Assembly (NCBI RefSeq): GCF_963678635.1
Contig: NC_087064.1
Span: forward strand, 84,377,847 to 84,441,846
DNA: 64,000 nt
Source: Symsagittifera roscoffensis
Lineage: Eukaryota > Xenacoelomorpha > Acoela > Convolutidae
Direction: 5' to 3'
Position 1 is the stretch's first letter; the number at the start of each line of letters is the position of its first letter. A program made the translations under genes and the position numbers. Positions 19,701 to 26,346 of the stretch are shown here, piece by piece. The notes below the pieces were generated by a model, which was given only the letters and a program-made list of their open reading frames with translations, made no database searches and was not told the origin of the DNA.

Positions 19701-21673
19701 CTGTCAGATTATTCTAAGAGTTATAAATCTTGCCTCCAAATATGACTGTTCAAATCCTTGTAGTTTTCGAGATATGACGTTTTTTGTGATTTTTTCAAAA
19801 AATTTTCAGAAAACTTATATTAAATTTTTTTTCGCAAAATCTGAAATTCCCAACCCTGTAGTTGGGTCCTGTCAGAGTATTCTCAAAGATTGCGAATCTT
19901 GCCTCCATATATGACTGCTCAATTCGTTGCAGTTCTCGAGATATGATGTTTTTGTGATTTTTTTCAAAAATTTTCAGAAAACTTAAATTATTTTTAGTTT
20001 TTAAAAATCTGAAACTCGCAACCCTGTAGTTGGGTCCTGTCAGAGTATTCTCAAAGAGTGTGAATCTTGCCTACAAATATGAATGCTCAATTCTTTGTAG
20101 TTTTCGAGATATGACGTTTTTTGTGAGTTTTTCAAAAAATTTTCAGAAAACTTATATTAATTTTTTTCGTAAAATCTGAAATTCCCAACTCTATAGTTGG
20201 GTCCTGTCAGAGTATTCTCAAAGATTGCGAATCTTGCCCCCAAATATGACTGCTCAATTCGTTGCAGTTTTCGTGATATGATGTTTTTGTGATTTTTTCA
20301 AAAATTTTCAGAAAACTTCAATTATTATTAGTTTTTAAAAATCTGAAACTCGCAACCCTTTAGTTGGAGCTGTTAGAGTACTCTCAGGAGTTGCAAATTT
20401 TGGCTCCAAATATGATTGCTCAAATCTTTATAGTTTTCCAGATGTGACGTTTTTTGTGACAAACCTGTAGTTGGGATTTGTCCGAGAACTCTCAGGAGAT
20501 GCAAATCTTGCGTCGAAATGCGACTGCTCGTTCCGAGATGTGACGTTTTTTAATTTATTATAAACTTAGCTATTAAAAAATTTCACAAAGCTTAAAGTTT
20601 TTCAAAATTTGAATAAAAAAAATCAATTGAAAAAAATCATTACAAAATTTGAAATTACCAACCCTGTAATTGGGTGCTGTCAGAGTACACTCAAAGGGTG
20701 CAGATGTTATTTCCAATAAATGCGGTTCTTATGAGATATTGAAAATCCGAAGCACCGGAGGTGCATTAAGCGCTAGCTTATTTAAAATTCAGTTTCACCT
20801 TTGATTTCGCTCAATTTAAATTGTTTTCCCAGGTGTTAAAGACAACAAAGTGACTCCAAACGACTTCTGGCTAGTGTTGGAAAAATTTGCCGACTCCTTC
20901 AACCCCTCCACGAAAGATGCCTCAGACTACACGCTCTATCCCACAGTTCTATCCCAACATGCAAACTTGGCTCTGAACAGTCCAATGTTGACTCTGTTGC
21001 CGAAAAGTGTGTGGACTGGAATCAGTGAAAAGGATGTGGCTGGCATGGTGGGTTACAAGAGTCAGAGCAGTGGATACTTGCCATGTGACGTGAACGTGCT
21101 GAGCTTCAGAACTATGAAGTTAGAATCGAAACAAGCTCTGCTGATTCTACATCGCCAGGTATCTTTTTCTTTCGTAGTTTGCATGTTTGCTGCTTTGTAA
21201 TAGAACTTGAACGGAAAGAAAGAAAGAATGGAAGAAAGAAACTACAGGGAATTATAATTGAAATTAGTGAGTTATTGTTTTAAAATCCTCCACAAGATGA
21301 AGTAGAATTATTGATAATCTTCTTTTTTTATTTTTTACAAAATACGTGTTCGATGATCTCTGAAATATGAATACACCAATAGATCCAAATTGGCTAAGTA
21401 GATCCGTGGCCGTGTTTTTGCAGCACTAAATTGGCTTTTAATCTGTTTTAGGGACATTCCTGTAAACCCTCATCGTTTGGAGAACTATCACCGACAAACT
21501 GCTCCTTAGCAAATGGACACATCAATCTTAAATCAGTCTTCCACTCTAAAAATAGCTTACAGTTCACAGAATACAGTTTGAACGGAATCACCCCTCTAAA
21601 CTCGGAAATTTCAGAGTCTAGTGTAAATTTAGACTCCTGTCAAATAAATACATATCAAGTTAAACTCAATTGA
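1415..21673 (+). CDS. MAN2A1: Golgi alpha-mannosidase II, 13 coding exons (whole gene)
   Basis: Glycoside hydrolase family 38 Golgi mannosidase II. It removes the alpha-1,3 and alpha-1,6 mannoses from GlcNAcMan5GlcNAc2 in the medial Golgi, committing N-glycans to complex types. Thirteen exons join in phase to 1159 aa, close to the usual ~1140. Residues 1-14 are a basic cytosolic tail, ~15-32 a type II membrane anchor and ~34-64 a charged coiled-coil stem; the catalytic part follows. Visible motifs are [10 protein letters not shown] (H160, D162 zinc ligands), [10 protein letters not shown] (D274, nucleophile and ligand), [10 protein letters not shown] (H553 ligand), [18 protein letters not shown] and LMQDDNRG. 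The HSHNDPGW and WSIDPFG spacing matches the fly enzyme. The start is ATG 1415: an in-frame TGA lies at 1382-1384 and the intervening TTG at 1394 is not a credible eukaryotic start. Intron 9 (9005-18591) houses a complete DEG/ENaC gene. MAN2A1 versus MAN2A2 cannot be decided in an invertebrate-like genome. Confidence 0.96.
1703..3805. other. intron 1 of the mannosidase gene
   Basis: No further coding exon is needed: exons 1 and 2 join in phase 0. It holds a 12-base G run at 3117-3128 and the four-copy 98-bp tandem repeat described separately. Otherwise it is AT-rich sequence without recognised features. Confidence 0.7.
3208..3605. repeat. 98-bp tandem repeat, four copies
   Basis: Four head-to-tail copies start at 3208, 3306, 3404 and 3502, each 98 bp, followed by a truncated start of a fifth. 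The copies differ at only one or two bases (for example aag/acg in the middle and aac/aat in copy 4), so the expansion is recent. It lies in intron 1 of the mannosidase gene, ~200 bp from the exon 2 acceptor. Confidence 0.95.
3806..4095 (+). CDS. MAN2A1: mannosidase II exon 2: start of catalytic domain
   Basis: Residues 97-193. An in-frame TAG at 3803-3805 supplies the acceptor AG at 3804-3805. Contains [12 protein letters not shown] and the zinc-binding HSHNDPGW. Donor GTAAGT at 4096 splits an AAG codon, phase 2. Confidence 0.93.
4378..4924 (+). CDS. MAN2A1: mannosidase II exon 3: nucleophile exon
   Basis: Completes the split Lys codon and encodes residues 194-375, including [10 protein letters not shown], the nucleophile motif [15 protein letters not shown] (D274) and [16 protein letters not shown]. 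Acceptor TTTAG at 4373-4377; donor GTAGGT at 4925, phase 0. Confidence 0.95.
5378..5493 (+). CDS. MAN2A1: mannosidase II exon 4
   Basis: Encodes [20 protein letters not shown] and LGDDF, a conserved GH38 segment. Acceptor TTTTCAG at 5371-5377; donor GTAAGC at 5494 splits the CGG arginine codon, phase 2. Confidence 0.94.
5739..5906 (+). CDS. MAN2A1: mannosidase II exon 5
   Basis: Completes the arginine codon, then [18 protein letters not shown] to the sequence before [10 protein letters not shown]. The donor GTTGGT at 5907 is weak, but joining to 6178 rebuilds the conserved FPKLSGDF junction exactly. Confidence 0.92.
6178..6451 (+). CDS. MAN2A1: mannosidase II exon 6: fourth zinc ligand
   Basis: Starts by completing Ser470, then [20 protein letters not shown] and [18 protein letters not shown], which holds zinc ligand H553. 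Donor GTGGCT at 6452 is unremarkable; phase 0. Confidence 0.94.
6612..6917 (+). CDS. MAN2A1: mannosidase II exon 7
   Basis: Residues 562-663, beginning [11 protein letters not shown] directly after the [10 protein letters not shown] motif of exon 6, as in the family. Acceptor TTTTAG at 6606-6611; donor GTTTGT at 6918, phase 0. Confidence 0.92.
7079..7369 (+). CDS. MAN2A1: mannosidase II exon 8
   Basis: Residues 664-760, covering the beta-sandwich region with [19 protein letters not shown]. Acceptor TTTTAG at 7073-7078; donor GTGAGT at 7370, phase 0. Confidence 0.91.
7526..7548. repeat. perfect 10-bp hairpin in intron 8
   Basis: TTATCGCAAG and its exact reverse complement are separated by three bases (TCT). 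The TATCGCAA core recurs in the dispersed element near 48176 and in the 170.7-bp satellite monomer, so this is probably a repeat-end fragment. Confidence 0.7.
7765..8155 (+). mobile_element. HINE/MITE-like element, copy in intron 8 (3' end lost)
   Basis: Begins with an imperfect AAGAGT..AATG.ACGTAG terminal motif at 7765. It carries the family body: GTCGCGATGAG..TTCAGG, TTTTCGCGGTTTGACT, GGAAAGCAAACTCCACTATCGAAC, CGTGATCGACTT and the CAAATCGGGTTA segment. The 3' inverted motif is not recognisable. Non-coding. Confidence 0.65.
8300..8660 (+). mobile_element. tRNA-derived SINE-like element, intron 8
   Basis: The head has a B-box-like GGGTTCAAATCC at 8351-8362, preceded by CTCGGACGG. The same head motif with substitutions (CTGGGACGGCAAAGG, then GGTGCGAATCT) occurs near 46207-46236. 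The body continues with CAATAAAACTGTC and ends in the GAAGCTTCATACGGCC ... TCGGCTTAGTGACTC segment, also found near 17920 and, diverged, near 40945 and 46480. I infer one family from head and body co-occurring; the exact ends are uncertain. Confidence 0.5.
8719..9004 (+). CDS. MAN2A1: mannosidase II exon 9, upstream of the nested gene
   Basis: Begins [19 protein letters not shown] and contains [12 protein letters not shown]. Ends NSPG with donor GTGAGA at 9005, phase 1. The next mannosidase exon lies 9.6 kb away, beyond the DEG/ENaC gene. Confidence 0.93.
9048..9110 (+). repeat. tRNA-like pol III promoter (pseudo-tRNA or SINE head)
   Basis: An A-box-like TAGCGTAGAGG at 9056-9066 and a perfect B box GGTTCGAACC at 9088-9097 are 32 bp apart, the usual internal pol III promoter spacing. 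No full cloverleaf with acceptor and anticodon stems can be drawn, so I do not call a functional tRNA. It sits just inside intron 9. Confidence 0.45.
9163..9437. repeat. dispersed repeat D, copy 1
   Basis: Shares a long run of sequence with 23152-23330: GTTAGTTGGTAA, ACTGGTACT.CTAATGCGTCAT, GGCGTGCGTCA, CCCAGTAGCATTATCGGTCAT. It ends in the hairpin GCGAAG-TGCAA-CTTCGC. Copy 1 contains an extra stretch around 9200-9260. Non-coding. Confidence 0.75.
9640..9985. repeat. dispersed repeat C, copy 1
   Basis: The part 9655-9800 matches 45925-46060: CCTC..AAAATTAGT.ATAT, a G-rich GGCGCCAAAGGC-like stretch, then ATGGAT.. and TATA..AAAGGG..CCTTTTGG. A 77-codon open frame runs through it (9749-9982) but has no family resemblance and I treat it as chance. 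The outer limits are uncertain. Confidence 0.5.
10986..13691 (+). CDS. DEG/ENaC-like sodium channel with LDL-A and CUB modules, intronless
   Basis: Member of the degenerin/epithelial Na+ channel family (trimeric, amiloride-type cation channels). The ATG at 10986 has a perfect GCCATGG context; the frame opens earlier only through a TTG. 901 aa, large for the family because of insertions. TM1 ~42-69; [11 protein letters not shown] (91-101); LDL-receptor class A domain (~143-182, with [13 protein letters not shown]); a second Cys-rich LDL-A-like segment (~200-241); CUB domain (~246-366); nine NETLELR-like heptads (383-445); RAKR (443-446). Then come an acidic Tyr-rich linker and the ASC core: [10 protein letters not shown], a Cys-rich thumb, [14 protein letters not shown] before TM2 (~870-900). 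The selectivity position reads GWS rather than the common GAS or GSS, and the N-terminal His-Gly gating motif is not seen. No introns, nested inside mannosidase intron 9 on the same strand. The ligand is unknown. Confidence 0.93.
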   Translation: METETRIRSFSTASKKGSSVLGQFKVAAFRLRDATISQTGRGRWFLQVAWLIIYIALITCLLFQFAKLIKMYFDYPTDIDIEIISKPQLEFPAVTVCNENPLRKSLVGRIVEYEDLLLLDRFVMSSVQSFAENAFNRGQLSSCEENDHRCNRSGTCIPFRWVCNGISNCEDSSDEDPFFYNCTEIEQRRLNNITDEQGICAWPYIQCPGEAYCALPCDVQNECHWSEPDGNVFDTVDPINCLIDKCETIYHAKESPRVFSSKNYPGNYEADMDCTWTIKAPRGSELILTILDLQVEGVMGMCKDYIEIFDGSDMKTARHLRVGWFKHICGDGLPSIVDFFPRSQVVVIRFRSDSLLNERGFQMSYVASPRFPSPGDMKILDINETLELRNETLELRNETLQLYNETLQLRNETLELRNETLELRNETVELRKETWELGNESVRAKRSEQSFDYVNGDYYEMEPPEPNVPLLTTEEPWPDFDYNDWDFNYNYNYYVSLEAYETFVKQFDPHVQFYTVKPHDFYSLLKASELSDFSDFRLAVLFSKDLVLYNGHQKQDFIVQCTYDGRKCDANFFKTFQEPFYGNCFSFNSIRDQNTSNPWFIRSSSKTGQEFGLKLTLFLDTDEYMGLLAPTAAVRAVIHDARTRPLVRSQSFAVGAGEATYISLRMNVIERQGGKYSNCADKWPNFLKLNSEFAKKWPQYDEDTCLYFCVINTMATRCNCTDSYEHGFSEDEHINLVSEWHCDLRYESDSRCRRSVYDDFRDNLLKCDCPHECETIDFAQRQSSGPWPTKAYAPYFASRMLESKSKRVIKYMKKMLAENVVDEETLQRHFRNNFARLEVFYEALNFQKISESSSYDVTALLSDFGGNLGLWLGWSVLILFEILQFLYECLEIIIKAAISCR
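12132..12320 (+). repeat. 21-bp in-frame repeat encoding glycosylated heptads
   Basis: Nine consecutive 21-bp units inside the channel gene encode NETLELR twice, [21 protein letters not shown] twice, [14 protein letters not shown] and NESVRAK. Eight of the nine carry an N-x-S/T sequon. The first six or seven are almost identical at DNA level, so they arose by recent slippage or unequal exchange. The array sits between the CUB domain and the ASC core, on the extracellular side. Confidence 0.95.
12312..12323 (+). other. furin-type RAKR site in the channel
   Basis: Encodes R443-A-K-R446 followed by Ser, matching the furin consensus R-X-K/R-R, at the end of the heptad stalk in the predicted extracellular domain. 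Vertebrate ENaC alpha and gamma subunits are activated by furin cleavage of their extracellular domains; cleavage here is inference. Confidence 0.55.
14027..14385 (+). mobile_element. HINE/MITE-like element, copy after the channel gene
   Basis: Starts with a good 5' motif AAGAGTAATGAACG (14027-14040) followed by TAGTGAAGAC, contains GAAATTCATCTGCTGAAATTGACG and the AAATTGT..GAGAAATTCAACGAGCTTAGAGGGCATC body, and ends in a degraded 3' motif around 14365. Non-coding. Confidence 0.65.
14400..14668 (+). mobile_element. partial element copy with two 3' hairpins
   Basis: Carries the ATCCAGTTTTCTCAAATTGG and CATAAATTGTTGTACAAACT body segments, then GCGTTCGTTACTC with hairpin CAACT-GTG-AGTTG (14596-14608). 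A second end follows, GCGTTCCTTACTC with hairpin CCAACTG-T-CAGTTGG (14648-14662). So two 3' ends are stacked. Confidence 0.6.
14720..15480. repeat. diverged tandem repeat, intron 9
   Basis: At least four units share a core like CCCTATGG.GG.G..CTCTCAGGGTAC, then a CTCC..ATATGACTG-like segment and GTTTTCG.GAT. The unit length is roughly 160-200 bp. The same core, as CCCTGTAGTTGGGT.CTGTCAGAGTA, forms the cleaner 168-bp array at 19670-20720, so the two arrays are related. A 16-base G run lies at 14933-14948. Confidence 0.65.
15525..16265. mobile_element. fold-back: two head-to-head element copies
   Basis: The left copy is reversed and starts with GAGTAATGAACGCAATGAAG at 15525. The right copy is forward and begins at 15952. 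The arms 15626-15933 and 15952-16261 are near-perfect reverse complements (~310 bp), separated by an 18-base loop. Transcription would give a long dsRNA hairpin inside the mannosidase intron. Confidence 0.85.
16275..16780 (+). mobile_element. two more partial element copies
   Basis: A 5'-truncated copy (16275-16543) with GGAAGACAAACTCAACTATCGA and CCAGTTTTCTCAAATTGGG is followed by a new 5' motif AAGAGTAATAAACGTAATGAGG at 16544 and the TTCACGCTCAATTTTG body. A 56-bp segment (TTGTGATTTCTTTTTAGG to GATCAGCAA) is duplicated in tandem at ~16660-16760. Confidence 0.6.
17087..17505 (+). mobile_element. HINE/MITE-like element, best full-length copy
   Basis: Both inverted motifs are present: AGAGTAATGA at 17087 and TCATTACTCT at 17478-17487. 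The 3' motif is followed directly by hairpin CCAATC-TTC-GATTGG (17491-17505). About 400 bp to the 3' motif. The interior matches the other copies (GGTCTTGCTGATTTTTTT, GAATTCATCTGCTGAAAGTG, CGTGAACGATTTCTAG). No coding capacity. Confidence 0.75.
17560..18000 (+). mobile_element. SINE-like family body, intron 9
   Basis: Matches the body of the element at 8300-8660, including AGAAGCTTCATTCGGCCTAA, TCATGTTTTATCGCCTTAGT and TTTGTGTCGCTTCA near the end. The tRNA-like head is not evident. Boundaries approximate. Confidence 0.5.
18103..18330. repeat. short tandem repeat, units of 77-87 bp
   Basis: Three copies of a unit starting CGGCTCAATGAGC (18103, 18190, 18267) and containing GGCTGAATGAACGCA and TTTTTTGTCAACA. 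The second and third are nearly identical. It lies ~260 bp before mannosidase exon 10. Confidence 0.8.
18592..18812 (+). CDS. MAN2A1: mannosidase II exon 10, downstream of the nested gene
   Basis: Completes the glycine codon opened at 9004, giving [17 protein letters not shown], the expected family sequence across the junction. Contains [10 protein letters not shown] and [10 protein letters not shown]. Acceptor GTTGTAG at 18585-18591; donor GTAAAT at 18813, phase 0. Confidence 0.94.
19035..19179 (+). CDS. MAN2A1: mannosidase II exon 11
   Basis: Encodes [11 protein letters not shown] and [14 protein letters not shown]. Acceptor ATTAG at 19030-19034; donor GTAAGC at 19180, phase 1. Confidence 0.94.
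19670..20720. repeat. 168-bp tandem repeat in mannosidase intron 11
   Basis: Units anchored on CCCTGTAGTTGGGTCCTGTC recur at 19688, 19856, 20024, 20191 and 20358, spaced 168, 168, 167 and 167 bp. Shortened or diverged units follow at ~20465 and ~20664. Each carries TTGCCTCCAAATATGACTGC and GTTTTCGAGATATGACGTTT. Related to the diverged array at 14720-15480. Confidence 0.9.
20833..21158 (+). CDS. MAN2A1: mannosidase II exon 12
   Basis: Completes the glycine codon, then [18 protein letters not shown] and [14 protein letters not shown] to ALLILHRQ. Acceptor TTTTCCCAG at 20824-20832; donor GTATCT at 21159, phase 0. Confidence 0.93.
21452..21673 (+). CDS. MAN2A1: mannosidase II exon 13, C-terminus
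   Basis: Residues 1087-1159, starting [19 protein letters not shown], the expected C-terminal segment after ILHR, and ending at TGA 21671-21673. Acceptor TGTTTTAG at 21444-21451. Confidence 0.93.
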   Translation, partial: GHSCKPSSFGELSPTNCSLANGHINLKSVFHSKNSLQFTEYSLNGITPLNSEISESSVNLDSCQINTYQVKLN

Positions 21674-21890
21674 TTTTAAATTCTTTATTTTGCATTCATT
21701 TTTCACTTCATGTACTAGGTTTATGAATTCTGAATTGGTAATATTTGACCAAAGCTGACCAAAGATTAATAATTGTATTTTATGTTGCTTCTCTGACTGA
21801 TTATGTGTGTTTTTTGTGAATAGGTTTATTACTAAAAATATTATATTTTTGGTTTGCTTGGAGATCGAGTAATCAATCTCCTGTCATGAC

Positions 21891-21896
21891 AATAAA
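21891..21896 (+). terminator. poly(A) signal for the mannosidase gene
   Basis: A canonical AATAAA on the + strand, about 220 bp after the stop codon, in an AT-rich 3' UTR with no earlier perfect match. The assignment to this gene is by position. Confidence 0.6.
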
Positions 21897-21924
21897 AGTA
21901 TGTGATAATGAGCTCTCACTTGAT

Positions 21925-22350
21925 TAAGAGCCGATGATCGCATTGAAGACTCATATAGGTCGTGATGATTTTTTTCGGGAAAATTCGTTCAAGCTCAAGC
22001 TTGATTTTTTGTACAGTGTATTTCCTTTGTTAAAAGGGAGGCAAACTCCACTATCGAACAGCAAACGTGTGAAAGTCATGAAAGACGTGATTGACATCTA
22101 GTTTCAAAAGTTGGTTTTTTCTTTTATATTTCCCAGCGGAATAAAAACTTGCTATTGATACACTTTTCTCAAATTGAGTAACTTTGATTGGAAATGTTTC
22201 AATCATGAATTGTTTTTGATTTTCAAAGAGCTTTCAAAGAGTCATAATTTTTTTAATTTTGAAACTCGAAAAATGAAGTTTTTGCAAAAACAAGACCTTT
22301 GTTATTTCTGTTTCCTTGTGTTCATTGACTCTTTTCCAACTGTCGGTTGG
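21925..22350 (+). mobile_element. HINE/MITE-like element, copy after the mannosidase gene
   Basis: Degraded 5' motif AAGAG..GATGATCGCATTGAAGAC at 21925, family interior (CATATAGGTCGTGATGATTT, CAAACTCCACTATCGAACAG), 3' motif TTCATTGACTCTT at 22321-22333, then hairpin CCAAC..GGTTGG (22336-22350) and CTAGG. Confidence 0.75.
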
Positions 22351-22570
22351 CTAGGTTCTTAGGTTCTATTCAATTCTTGTCACATGTTTTTTAGTAACAG
22401 GCTGACCAAATCATGTCTAGTGTGGTTAGAATAATATAATAACACTGTTGAAGTCATGAGTGCAAAGATGGCCTTGAATAGTTGAAAAAAAATGCTAGGC
22501 AGAAAAACAAAAAAAATTTCAATGGTACCGAGACAATTCGCAATAAAAGACAACAAAGTACAAACGACAA

Positions 22571-22685
22571 CTGGCAAAATTTAAGGAAAGCGACAAAATT
22601 GAATTTATTAAATTAATAAGAACCATAGTTAAATAAGTTCCCTCCCCATTCAAGTGTATAAAGTGTTCGTTGTTCAGAATTAATA
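22571..22685. repeat. dispersed repeat E, copy 1
   Basis: Matches 25052-25165: ACTGGCAAAATTTAAGGA, then AATTTATT..AATTAAT.AGAAC, CAAGTGTATA and GTTCGTTGTTC, with substitutions and small gaps. Function unknown. Confidence 0.65.
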
Positions 22686-23151
22686 AACATTAATAAGATT
22701 AATTACCCAAGCAATGCTTGTGTTATAGTATGAACTTTTTTTTCCAACCTAAGTCGCAAATATTGTTGCGACGCAAATATGGTGCGATGCAATGTGTTAA
22801 TTTTAAAATGGTTCATTTTGATCAATAACCAGCTAATAAGTACAGCCAATGCTAAGGATTTTACTGTAAGTAGCGGAGTATTTGTGCTCGGGGTGGTTTT
22901 TTCCAGACACGTTTCGACTTTATAACTAGCCATTTTCGACGGGATTTTTGTATATTATGCATAAAATATTGTTGTCCTGAGCTTAAATTTGGAAATATAT
23001 TTTACCTGTGATCGTTTTTTAAGTTACGGGGGCTTAAAAATTGCCATTTTGGCCAGTTTGGGACAATTAACGCGCGATATATTTCGCGCTATTAAACGTA
23101 AGCGGATATTTAATCCGTCACAGAAATCGTTCCAAACTGGTTAAAGAAAGC

Positions 23152-23330
23152 TTGTTAGTTGGTAACTTTCTCTTTTTTCAAATGGACTGGTACTACTAAT
23201 GCGTCATAATTGGCGTGCGTCATTTAAAAAATTTTGTAGACTCAAAGTTGTACTGATTCAGATTTTCCCAGTAGCATTATCGGTCATGTTCTTGCTTGTG
23301 TATGCGAAGTGCAACTTCGCCTCTGTGTAA
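23152..23330. repeat. dispersed repeat D, copy 2
   Basis: Second copy of the repeat at 9163-9437, without that copy's internal insertion. Ends with the same GCGAAG-TGCAA-CTTCGC hairpin and CTCTGTG. Confidence 0.75.
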
Positions 23331-23449
23331 AATTTTCTTGAAAAAAAAACAACCGAAACAATTGTTTTCACTTGGTCCATTGAAAATTAAATATTCAACA
23401 ATTGCAACCAATTGTTTCGACTTATTTCTTCAAGAAAAGTTTTGCTTGA

Positions 23450-23690
23450 GGGTTATTCAAATTCATTAGTTAAAAGGAAAGCAAATTACGCTCTTCAACT
23501 ACGAAAGTGCTAATGGCGCGAAAACATCGATGACTTTAGTTTTGAAAGTAGATTTTTTTGGAATTTGAAGCGCTTTGAAAAATTACTCACGGGTTCATTT
23601 TTTTCCACTCTGTTAACTTTCATGAAAAACGTTAATCGTGGGTTTTTTTTCAACAAAATCATTAAAATTTGGTTCTTTTTGATGACATTC
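23450..23690 (+). mobile_element. diverged subfamily of the HINE/MITE-like element
   Basis: Shares with 26010-26230 the segments GGAAAGCAAATT.CGCTCTTCAA, TACGAAAGTGCTAATGG.GCG, GAATTTGAAGCGCTTTGAAAAAT and CTTTCATGAAAA.CGT. The order of motifs parallels the main element family. Confidence 0.55.
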
Positions 23691-25051
23691 CCTAATTATG
23701 CTTGCGATTAGCAAGCGTTATCAAATCGGAAATTAGACTTGTTTTCGGATTTACAACCAGTTTAACAGAATCATTTGAATCACCTATGATGCTGCTATGC
23801 AGTTGACATGTTGATTATCATGAAAAAATGAATTCAGCTTCGAGGTGGATACTAGTTACTTCTGGTATATTTTATAAGTAGAGCTTATATATAGAGTTTT
23901 GATACTAATTTTCTGCTGATGATTTTTCGGCTACATGGTTGTCGACTTAAGCTCCGCCGATTTAAATTCCCAATTCTGAAGTCCAATCTGCACACGCTTT
24001 TTATCTAGCTATTGTGCATCCTGTTTTGGCTTTCCTTGGAGTTTTTTCCGATATGATTTTTTGACAAAATTTTTTCACTTAGTTTCAGCTAATCGGATGT
24101 CAACTTTATTCCAGTCGTCTTATTTACGGATTTTTTTCACTGTAATTGTCCGGCAGTTGTTTTGATATCAATAAGACTCTGTCACCATTTTTTGAATGCC
24201 CAAAGTCAACCCCACTAAGACTTTTTGGAAAAATTTTAATTTAAACTCAAAAAAATATATATATTTTTAAATTCTTTGTTTTTCTACTACTTGTGTCAAT
24301 TGTAACCTTGCGAGGCTTGCAATCAACAAGTGTTATTCGAAGTTCTATTTGCTATTTTTTGAGCATCATGGTACTTTCATCTTATAATTGTTTTTATCGC
24401 AGGTGGTGCGATGCTCAGCTTCGCCTCTGCGTATTGTTTTCTTTCTCTGCGTATTGTTTTCTTTCTAACTTTTTTTAACATGGAAAGTTGAAGAATTGGC
24501 TTTTTTGATTGTTTTTTTGTTAGCTAACACTTTTCAAACAGTTTGTTGGCTTTATTTCATTTGCAATCTGGGTATAAAGTGAACCTCTAAGCTGTTTTGA
24601 AAAATTGAGCTATCGCGGAAAAGCGTTTTTGCTAAGCAGTTAGGAGATAGCAATTGCTTCAGCCTTATTGTTTTGAACTTTTTCCTGTATTCTACGCACG
24701 TCATTTAGTATCTCAATATCTTGGCATGATTGCATTCAAACATGTTTACGCTTGTAATTAGCAAGCTTCAACAAATCACAGTAGACCTTTTTTCAGCTTA
24801 ACAACTCGTATATCGGAATCACTGAATCATTTCGTGAAATCTCTCCATAACTGTTTAGTTCAACCAACTGGCATTTCTTCAGAGTTTTCACGTTTAAGTT
24901 ATCCGTTCTGTTCAATTTTTTTGTCTAAGTTTATCCAATTTTTTTTGTCTAAATTTCGCAAATTTGTTTACCCGATTTTGATGTCATTCTAGTTTTGCTT
25001 AATACAGCTTAGTTGCATCATAATCGTATTCTAACAAATAGTAACAAAAGA

Positions 25052-25165
25052 CAACTGGCAAAATTTAAGGAGAGCTACAAAAATTTATTGAAATAAATTA
25101 ATGAGAACGATAGAGTTAAATGAGTTATCTTCCCTCTCAAGTGTATATTCTGTTCGTTGTTCCGA
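25052..25165. repeat. dispersed repeat E, copy 2
   Basis: Partner of 22571-22685. The open frame starting at 25120 begins inside this repeat, which argues against it being a gene. Confidence 0.6.
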
Positions 25166-25489
25166 ACTTCTTCGAAGAGTGCGAAGGAACTATGGCGTGG
25201 GGTCTATTAAAAAAATTAAACCAAGTTTGTTTACCTCAAAGGAAGCTCGTGGGGGATCCATGGTGTTATCATAGTAAAGCCCATTTGATCGTGATTCGGG
25301 CTAAAAATGATTTCTTAGTTTCGACAAAAACTAGTCTGAATTTATTTTTTTTTCGGTTTTCAAGACTAAATGAGACAAAATTTGACAAGAGGCTGACCTC
25401 GCAATTCAAAAAATAATTTATTTCTAAATTTTTAAGGATGTTTTAGTCATTTTAAATCTCATTTTTAATGTTTCTGAGATGCGATGAAC

Positions 25490-25905
25490 CCAGTTCAGAC
25501 TCCTATGTAGGTTGTTATATTTTTCTTTCCGGAAAAGTCTATATTTCTTAAGGCTCAAATTTTCTCTTTTTTTATTTGAAGTTTTTTTTTCTTTTGAGTT
25601 CAGTTCATATTCGTTTATAAAAGGAAGGCAAACTCCACTACTGAACGGCAAAAGTGTAAAGAGCACGAAAAACGTGATTAACTTCTAGTTTCCGAAATGG
25701 AATTTTGTTTTCAGATATTCCAGCAAATTAAAAGTTTACCTCTTATTCTAGTTTCCTGAATTTCGGTTAGTTTATTAATGAAGTGTCAATTATACCTGGT
25801 TCTAGAACTTCAAAAAGCCTTAAGGCTCTGTAATGTTTTCTTCGAAATTTGAACGTTAAAAAGACTTGTCACTTCCTTGACTCTTCAACTGTCTATTGGC
25901 TATGT
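25490..25905 (+). mobile_element. HINE/MITE-like element, diverged copy
   Basis: Contains CTCCTATGTAGG, GGAAGGCAAACTCCACTACTGAAC, GAAAAACGTGATTAACTTCTAG and a 3' end CTTCCTTGACTCTTCAACTG..TTGGCTATG. The 5' inverted motif is lost. Confidence 0.6.
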
Positions 25906-26009
25906 CTTCTTTGATTCAGACGCCCTTGAATAAGGAAATATCGGAACATAGAATCAAAGAAATTTGAAAGGTTTTTAGTTGCAATTTTTAAAGAACAATT
26001 TTTAAGTTC

Positions 26010-26346
26010 TATTCTAATTCATTTGTTAAAAAAAAGGCAAATTGCGCTCTTCAATTACGAAAGTGCTAATGGTGCGGTAAAAGGTGAATGACTTTAATTT
26101 TGAAACAAGGTTTCTTTTAGAATTTGAAGCGCTTTGAAAAATCGCCAATGGCTTCATTTTTCTCCAATTGGGTGACTTTCATGAAAATCGTATTTATCGT
26201 AAATTTTTTTCAACAAAACCATTAAAAATCGATTCCTTATCTTTATGACGTTCGATAATTACGCTTGCGACTAGCAAGCGTTTTCAAATCGGAATATTGA
26301 TTTTTTTGGTTTTCATTCGTTAGCTGACACTCTCAACAATCTGTTG
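26010..26346 (+). mobile_element. diverged subfamily copy with 3' hairpin
   Basis: Partner of 23450-23690. Downstream lies TAGCTGACACTCTC followed by hairpin CAACA-ATC-TGTTG (26334-26346) and GCTATG, the same end structure as the main family but with different stem bases. Confidence 0.5.

Noticed and set aside
25120-25416. 98-codon open frame as a protein gene
   Set aside because: It begins inside a dispersed repeat also present at 22571, and has no recognised domain or splice partners.
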